Assembly (NCBI GenBank): GCA_902826935.1
Contig: CADEGR010000004.1
Span: forward strand, 37,577 to 74,461
Length of the DNA stretch: 36,885 bases
Reading direction: 5' to 3'
DNA from: an uncultured Alphaproteobacteria bacterium
GTDB taxonomy: Bacteria; Pseudomonadota; Alphaproteobacteria; Geminicoccales; Geminicoccaceae
The notes beneath the pieces were generated by a model. That model saw only the letters and a list, made by a program, of their open reading frames with translations. It was not told the DNA's origin and did no database searches. Each line of letters opens with the position of its first letter. Positions within the stretch are counted from its first letter, which is position 1. Shown piece after piece: positions 32,828 to 36,885 of this stretch. Made by a program: the position numbers and the translations under genes.

Positions 32828-32893
32828 GACCTGCCAACCGGCCAACTTGGCGGCCGCCCGGGGACGGCCGGCCATGACGCCCGGTGGCAGGTC
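32828..32893 (+). repeat. Long imperfect hairpin spanning a gene end and the next start
   Basis: GACCTGCCAACCGG (32828-32841) pairs with CCGGTGGCAGGTC (32881-32893): 13 bp with one bulged A. Inside, TGGCGGCCG pairs with CGGCCG-G-CCA for a further 9 bp with one bulge, around loop CCCGGGGA. It begins on the base after the stop codon of the Pro/Ala-rich gene and includes the ATG (32874) of the next frame in its 3' arm. It could stop transcription or hide that start codon. Confidence 0.55.
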
Positions 32894-33293
32894 TGCCGAG
32901 CGGCTGGCCGGGCAATCCTTGGTCGCCAATTGCATATTTGTGGCGTTGACGCTGCGCAGCGTCCTTACCTTGGGGCGGGATCACACCCTGCGGCTCCAGA
33001 CCGCGCAGAGCGAGGGGCTCGCCTACGCCCAGGCCTGGCCCAAACAGCAGCTGGCGATGAGCTGGCAGCTGGCTAGCTGTGATTCCCCCGATCCGTGGCG
33101 CGCTCTGCAGCTCGAGCATTGCAAGGTCACATGGCAGGCCTACATGGATAGCGTCGCTGCATCCCGCCACGTTGACGCTGCGCCGCAGCAATCGCGCAGG
33201 TCGGCGGCTGGCAATGTTGGTGTGGGGCAACGGTTGAGCGGCGGCGAGTGGCAGCGACGACGCGGCACTGGCTTCGCCAGCCCAGTCTGCTAA
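32874..33293 (+). CDS. Phasin-like small protein
   Basis: A 139-residue protein from ATG 32874. The middle part (about 20-95) is an amphipathic helix rich in Ala, Leu, Gln and Trp: LQTAQSEGLAYAQAWPKQQ, then WQLASCDSPDPWRALQLEHCK, then TWQAYMDSVAASRHV. The helix with an 'LASC-x-SP' turn, then a second helix ending in a Y-x-D/E, is the pattern of phasins, which coat polyhydroxyalkanoate granules. The first 100 codons have the high third-position G+C of real genes here. The C-terminal 40 residues are Arg/Gly-rich and less convincing. There is no good ribosome site, and the start codon lies in a hairpin. Moderate confidence that it is a gene; low confidence in function. Confidence 0.5.
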   Translation: MTPGGRSAERLAGQSLVANCIFVALTLRSVLTLGRDHTLRLQTAQSEGLAYAQAWPKQQLAMSWQLASCDSPDPWRALQLEHCKVTWQAYMDSVAASRHVDAAPQQSRRSAAGNVGVGQRLSGGEWQRRRGTGFASPVC

Positions 33294-33512
33294 GATCGCG
33301 CCGGTGGTCGTTGCCGTGCCGGAGCGGCGCTGAACGGATCCAGCGCAACTTCGAAATCATCATTTGTTAACCATGGTGCTGGTATCTAGATCGTACGGCG
33401 ACGGTGATGCCAGCAACGCCATGGAGTATGCCAAGGGTAAGAGCCTTTTCTTCCTGCTGACGAATCCGATATCATCGGTAGGGAAGGGGCCGTAGGGACG
33501 ACGGTAGGACGC

Positions 33513-33839
33513 ATGACCAAAGGCCCTGACGACTCCCGGACTGGCCCGGCTGGTCAGGTTGTTACCAAGACCCGCGAGAAGACGGATAAGCCGTCGATGT
33601 ACAAGGTCTTGCTTCTGAACGACGATTATACCCCAATGGAGTTTGTCGTTCATGTGCTTGAGCGTTTTTTCGGCAAGAGTTCTGAGGATGCTCACCGGAT
33701 CATGCTCCATGTTCACAATCACGGCGTTGGAATCTGCGGCGTCTATACCTATGAGGTCGCGGAGACGAAGGTCTCCCAGGTGATCGACTTCGCGCGGCAG
33801 AACCAGCATCCGCTGCAGTGCACCATGGAGAAGGACTAA
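33513..33839 (+). CDS. clpS: ClpS, adaptor for the ClpAP protease
   Basis: A 108-residue cytosolic adaptor that brings N-degron substrates (N-terminal Leu, Phe, Tyr, Trp) to ClpA. A flexible N-terminus of about 28 residues precedes the fold. Family marks: [41 protein letters not shown], and [16 protein letters not shown]. The acidic NDDYTPM region and the HVHNHG helix form the degron pocket. AGGA lies 5 nt before the ATG. It is 12 bp upstream of clpA, the standard order, and the two are surely one operon. Confidence 0.97.
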   Translation: MTKGPDDSRTGPAGQVVTKTREKTDKPSMYKVLLLNDDYTPMEFVVHVLERFFGKSSEDAHRIMLHVHNHGVGICGVYTYEVAETKVSQVIDFARQNQHPLQCTMEKD

Positions 33840-33851
33840 CGGAAGGCGCGG

Positions 33852-36215
33852 ATGCCCATGTTGTCGCGCAACCTTGAAAAGACGCTTCGCCGGGCTCTGG
33901 CGCTTGCTAACGCCCGGCAGCACGAATACGCCACCCTTGAGCATCTGCTCATGGCCTTGACGGATGATGAGGACGCGGCCGCCGTGCTGCGTGCTTGCGC
34001 CGTCGAAATCGATCGGCTGCGCACCAGCCTGAACGATTTTCTGGATCATGAGCTGACTAGCCTCGCGATCGAGGGCGTGGTCGATGCCAAGCCCACGGCT
34101 GGCTTTCAGCGCGTGATCCAGCGTGCGGCAATTCACGTGCAGGGCTCCGGCCGCAGCGAGGTAACTGGCGCGAATGTGCTGGTGGCGCTGTTCTCCGAAC
34201 GGGAATCGAACGCTGTCTATTTCCTGCAGGAGCAGAATATGTCGCGGCTGGACGCCGTGAACTATATCAGCCACGGCATCGCCAAACGTTCGGGTCTGAC
34301 CGAGACCAAGCGGGTCAAGGGAGCGGAGGAGCCTACCGAGGAGCGTCGCAACGGCAATCAGCAGGGCGAGGCCTTGACTGCCTATTGCATCGATCTGAAC
34401 GCGAAGGCGCGCCAGGGCAAAATCGACATCCTGGTCGGGCGTGACGCCGAGGTCGAGCGCACCATCCAGATTCTCTGCCGTCGCTCCAAGAACAATCCGC
34501 TGTTCGTGGGCGACCCCGGGGTCGGCAAGACCGCGATCGCCGAAGGCTTGGCCTTGCGGATCGTGCAGGGCCAGGTGCCGGAAGTGCTGGCATCGGCGAT
34601 CATCCATCAGCTCGACATGGGCGCGTTGCTGGCAGGTACCCGCTATCGCGGCGACTTCGAAGAACGCCTGAAGGCGGTCCTATCGGAGCTGGAGGCCGAT
34701 CCGCGGGCAATCTTGTTCATCGACGAGATCCATACCGTGATCGGTGCCGGCGCCACCAGCGGCGGCTCGCTGGATGCATCCAACCTGCTGAAGCCAGCCT
34801 TGCAGAGCGGCGGCCTGCGCTGCCTAGGCTCGACGACCTACAAGGAATACCGGAACTACTTCGAGAAGGACCGTGCGCTGGTCCGCCGGTTCCAGAAGAT
34901 CGACATCAGCGAGCCCAGCCAGGATGAGGCGATCAAGATCCTGCAGGGGCTGAAGCCGAGCTTCGAGCAGCACCATCAGGTCGTCTACAGCGCTGGTGCC
35001 ATTCGCGCGGCGGTCGAGCTGTCCAGCCGCTACATCCATGACCGCAAGCTGCCAGACAAGGCGATCGACGTGATCGACGAGGTCGGCGCGGCGCAGATGC
35101 TGAAGCCCGCCCACCAGCGGCGGAAAAAGCTGGGCGTCAAGGATGTTGAGGAGATCGTGTCCAAGATGGCGCGGGTGCCGATCAAGCACGTCAACGCCCG
35201 CGACAAGGAGGTCCTGCGCCAGCTGGACAGCGAGCTGAAGTCGGTAGTGTTCGGCCAAGATCTGGCGATCGAAGCGCTGGCTAGCGCGATCAAGCTCTCC
35301 CGCGCGGGGCTGCGTGATCCGCAAAAGCCGATCGGCTGCTACCTGTTCTCTGGGCCGACCGGAGTGGGCAAGACCGAAGTTGCCCGCCAGCTTGCCCGGA
35401 TCATGGGCATCGAGCTGGTCCGCTTTGACATGTCCGAGTACATGGAGCGCCATGCGGTTTCGCGGCTGATCGGCGCGCCGCCTGGCTATGTCGGCTTCGA
35501 TCAGGGCGGTCTCCTGACCGATGCGGTCGATCAGCAGCCGCATTCGGTCCTGCTGCTGGATGAGATCGAGAAGGCGCACCCCGATGTCTTTAACATCCTT
35601 TTACAGGTCATGGACTACGGCAAGCTGACCGACAACAACGGCAAGACGGTCGATTTCCGAAATATTATTCTGATCATGACGACCAATGCCGGCGCTTCGG
35701 ATATGAGCCGGCCCGCCATGGGCTTCGGGCGGCAGGGGCGCGAGGGCGAGGATGCGGAAGCGATAAACCGCACCTTCACACCGGAGTTCAGGAACCGGCT
35801 GGACGCGGTCGTGCAGTTCCAAGGTCTGACACCGGGCATCCTGGAAAACGTCGTTCGCAAATTCGTGCAGGAGCTGGCGGCGCAGCTCGCCGATCGCCGG
35901 GTGCATCTCGAGATCGATGAGCTGGCTTTGGTCTGGCTTTGCGAGAAGGGCTACGACCCGCTCTATGGAGCGCGCCCCCTCGCTCGGGTCATTCAGGAGC
36001 ATATCAAGCGCCCGCTGGCCGAGGAGCTGCTGTTCGGTCAGCTCGCGCGGGGCGGCAAGGTGGTCGTCACGATCGTCGATGGCCGGCCGTCCTTCATCTG
36101 CACCAGCAGCGACGGCCAGGCTGTGGTGGCCGCAGGCCGCGATGCCGCGGCTCTCTCGGCCGACGACGAGCAGGGCGATGAAGCTGGCGAGCTTGCGATC
36201 GAGCCCGTGGCTTGA
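33852..36215 (+). CDS. clpA: ClpA, ATP-dependent Clp protease ATP-binding subunit
   Basis: A 787-residue hexameric AAA+ unfoldase that feeds ClpP. The Clp N-domain (about 1-145) starts LSRNLEKTLRRALALANARQHEYATLEHLL and binds ClpS. The first AAA module has Walker A GDPGVGKTAIAEGLA and Walker B ILFIDEIHTVIGAG. The second has SGPTGVGKTEVARQLA, VLLLDEIEKAHPDV, and the C-terminal GYDPLYGARPLARVIQ sensor-2 region. There is no long coiled-coil insert, so it is ClpA rather than ClpB. GGAAGG ends 5 nt before the ATG at 33852. The C-terminal 40 residues are acidic and variable. clpP is not in the window. Confidence 0.97.
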   Translation: MPMLSRNLEKTLRRALALANARQHEYATLEHLLMALTDDEDAAAVLRACAVEIDRLRTSLNDFLDHELTSLAIEGVVDAKPTAGFQRVIQRAAIHVQGSGRSEVTGANVLVALFSERESNAVYFLQEQNMSRLDAVNYISHGIAKRSGLTETKRVKGAEEPTEERRNGNQQGEALTAYCIDLNAKARQGKIDILVGRDAEVERTIQILCRRSKNNPLFVGDPGVGKTAIAEGLALRIVQGQVPEVLASAIIHQLDMGALLAGTRYRGDFEERLKAVLSELEADPRAILFIDEIHTVIGAGATSGGSLDASNLLKPALQSGGLRCLGSTTYKEYRNYFEKDRALVRRFQKIDISEPSQDEAIKILQGLKPSFEQHHQVVYSAGAIRAAVELSSRYIHDRKLPDKAIDVIDEVGAAQMLKPAHQRRKKLGVKDVEEIVSKMARVPIKHVNARDKEVLRQLDSELKSVVFGQDLAIEALASAIKLSRAGLRDPQKPIGCYLFSGPTGVGKTEVARQLARIMGIELVRFDMSEYMERHAVSRLIGAPPGYVGFDQGGLLTDAVDQQPHSVLLLDEIEKAHPDVFNILLQVMDYGKLTDNNGKTVDFRNIILIMTTNAGASDMSRPAMGFGRQGREGEDAEAINRTFTPEFRNRLDAVVQFQGLTPGILENVVRKFVQELAAQLADRRVHLEIDELALVWLCEKGYDPLYGARPLARVIQEHIKRPLAEELLFGQLARGGKVVVTIVDGRPSFICTSSDGQAVVAAGRDAAALSADDEQGDEAGELAIEPVA

Positions 36216-36275
36216 TTTTGTAGCTTTGCTCGTGGCCAAAAGTGCCTTGCGCCCTTGATAGGGGAGCTTGCTCTA

Positions 36276-36290
36276 GCTGCATGAAGCAGC
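36276..36290 (+). terminator. Small hairpin downstream of clpA
   Basis: GCTGC (36276-36280) and GCAGC (36286-36290) form a 5-bp stem with loop ATGAA about 60 bases after the clpA stop. The stem is short and has no T-run, so it is only a weak terminator candidate. Confidence 0.2.
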
Positions 36291-36310
36291 GATTGCAGCC
36301 CTATGCCATC

Positions 36311-36885
36311 TTAGCCTTCAGACCGAGCTTCTGGCGTATGAACCAGGTTGCCAGTGCACTCGATAATCTTGCTGGTGGGTCTGGTCCAGGTGAAGGGCTT
36401 AGGATCGGCGTTGTGGTCGGCGAAATAGCGGTGGATGGCGGCCTGCAGATCGACGATCGAGCGGAACACGCCGCGCTTGAGGCGGCGGGTGAGCGTGGAG
36501 AAGAATATTTCGACGGCGTTCACCCAGGAGTCGCAAGTCGGGGTGAAGTGGAACATCCAGCACCGGTGGTGCGCACGCCACTAACGGACCTTCTCGTGCT
36601 TGTGGGTGGCATCGTTGTCAGGCCCACGTGTGGATCACCTTCCGGCGGCACGGTCCGCTCGATGGCCTTGAGGAAGCGAATGAACTCCTGGTGACGATGG
36701 CGCTGCATGCACCTGCCAAGCACGGTGCCATCCAGGACGTTGAGGGCGGCGAACAGCATGGTGGTGCCATGGTGGATGCAGTCATGGGTGAACGTGCCGG
36801 CCTTGAGGGCCAGTCCGGAATGGGTACGATGGAGGGCTGGGATCTGGCTCTTTTCGTCGATCGAGACCCCCTGCGCATGGGCCGG
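36311..36885 (-). pseudogene. IS630-family transposase remnant (frameshifted, internal stop, runs off window)
   Basis: On the minus strand, from the right edge, the frame reads VSIDEKSQIPAL (the DDE-type first Asp), HGTTMLFAALNVLDG and FLKAIERTVPPEG. It then breaks near 36617-36630 and continues in another frame with DNDATHKHEKVR (second Asp). A TAG at 36581-36583 follows, then WMFHFTPT, SWVNAVEIFFSTLTRRLKRG (catalytic Glu) and HNADPKPFTWT to a stop at 36311-36313. These are the hallmarks of IS630 transposases. At least one frameshift and one in-frame stop make it nonfunctional as read; a sequencing error could mimic this. The 5' part lies beyond the window. I could not identify the terminal inverted repeat. 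Confidence 0.85.

Overview
The window is a GC-rich (visibly well above 60% G+C), densely packed bacterial chromosome segment. The gene content points to an alphaproteobacterium, probably of the Rhodospirillales/Geminicoccaceae type: a dapA-smpB pair divergent from slt, a zur-znuCB unit, a CC0125/CC1285-type lipoprotein, a DUF1272 protein and a clpS-clpA pair. The lineage is an inference from gene content and composition, not from a phylogenetic marker. I saw no rRNA, tRNA, CRISPR array or prophage. The only mobile DNA is a broken IS630-type transposase running off the right edge.

Layout. 1-4.1 kb: the 3' part of an acidic protein of unknown function, a small surface-antigen lipoprotein, a secreted caspase-like protein that has lost its catalytic Cys and has no normal start codon, a CBS-domain protein, and the AzlC/AzlD amino-acid exporter. 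4.1-9.8 kb: smpB and dapA on the minus strand, then divergently a lytic transglycosylase (slt), an L-2-haloacid dehalogenase-like HAD enzyme and a PLP-dependent threonine/serine dehydratase. 9.8-13 kb: a self-contained redox unit made of a Tat-exported Rieske [2Fe-2S] protein, a PQQ-dependent alcohol-dehydrogenase-type quinoprotein and a small periplasmic beta-rich protein. It has a structured leader at the front and a strong hairpin at the end. 13-14.8 kb: two tandem secreted SPOR-like paralogues. 14.8-18.5 kb: NDH-2 divergent from zur-znuC-znuB. 18.5-24.9 kb: a lipoprotein, a large secreted M28 peptidase fused to a TolB-like propeller and a PDZ domain, a glycosyltransferase, a DUF1272 zinc-ribbon protein, a monohaem cytochrome c and a tail-anchored small protein. 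25.4-28.7 kb: an S8 serine-protease autotransporter that is also a predicted lipoprotein, another lipoprotein and a small membrane protein. 28.8-31.2 kb: a PAS-GGDEF(degenerate)-EAL protein overlapping a degenerate histidine kinase. 31.7-33.3 kb: a Pro/Ala-rich protein, a large hairpin and a phasin-like protein. 33.5-36.2 kb: clpS-clpA. 36.3 kb to end: the IS630 remnant.

The best candidate for something undescribed is the 9.86-12.95 kb unit. Its quinoprotein carries the Asp-Trp-Asp motif expected of lanthanide-type PQQ alcohol dehydrogenases, but it lacks the vicinal Cys-Cys of methanol/ethanol dehydrogenases. It is paired with a Rieske protein where such operons normally carry a cytochrome c. 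The leader can form two mutually exclusive helices, one of which hides the Rieske ribosome-binding site, and it contains a 28-codon reading frame whose translation would disrupt that helix. These are readings of sequence, not of experiments.
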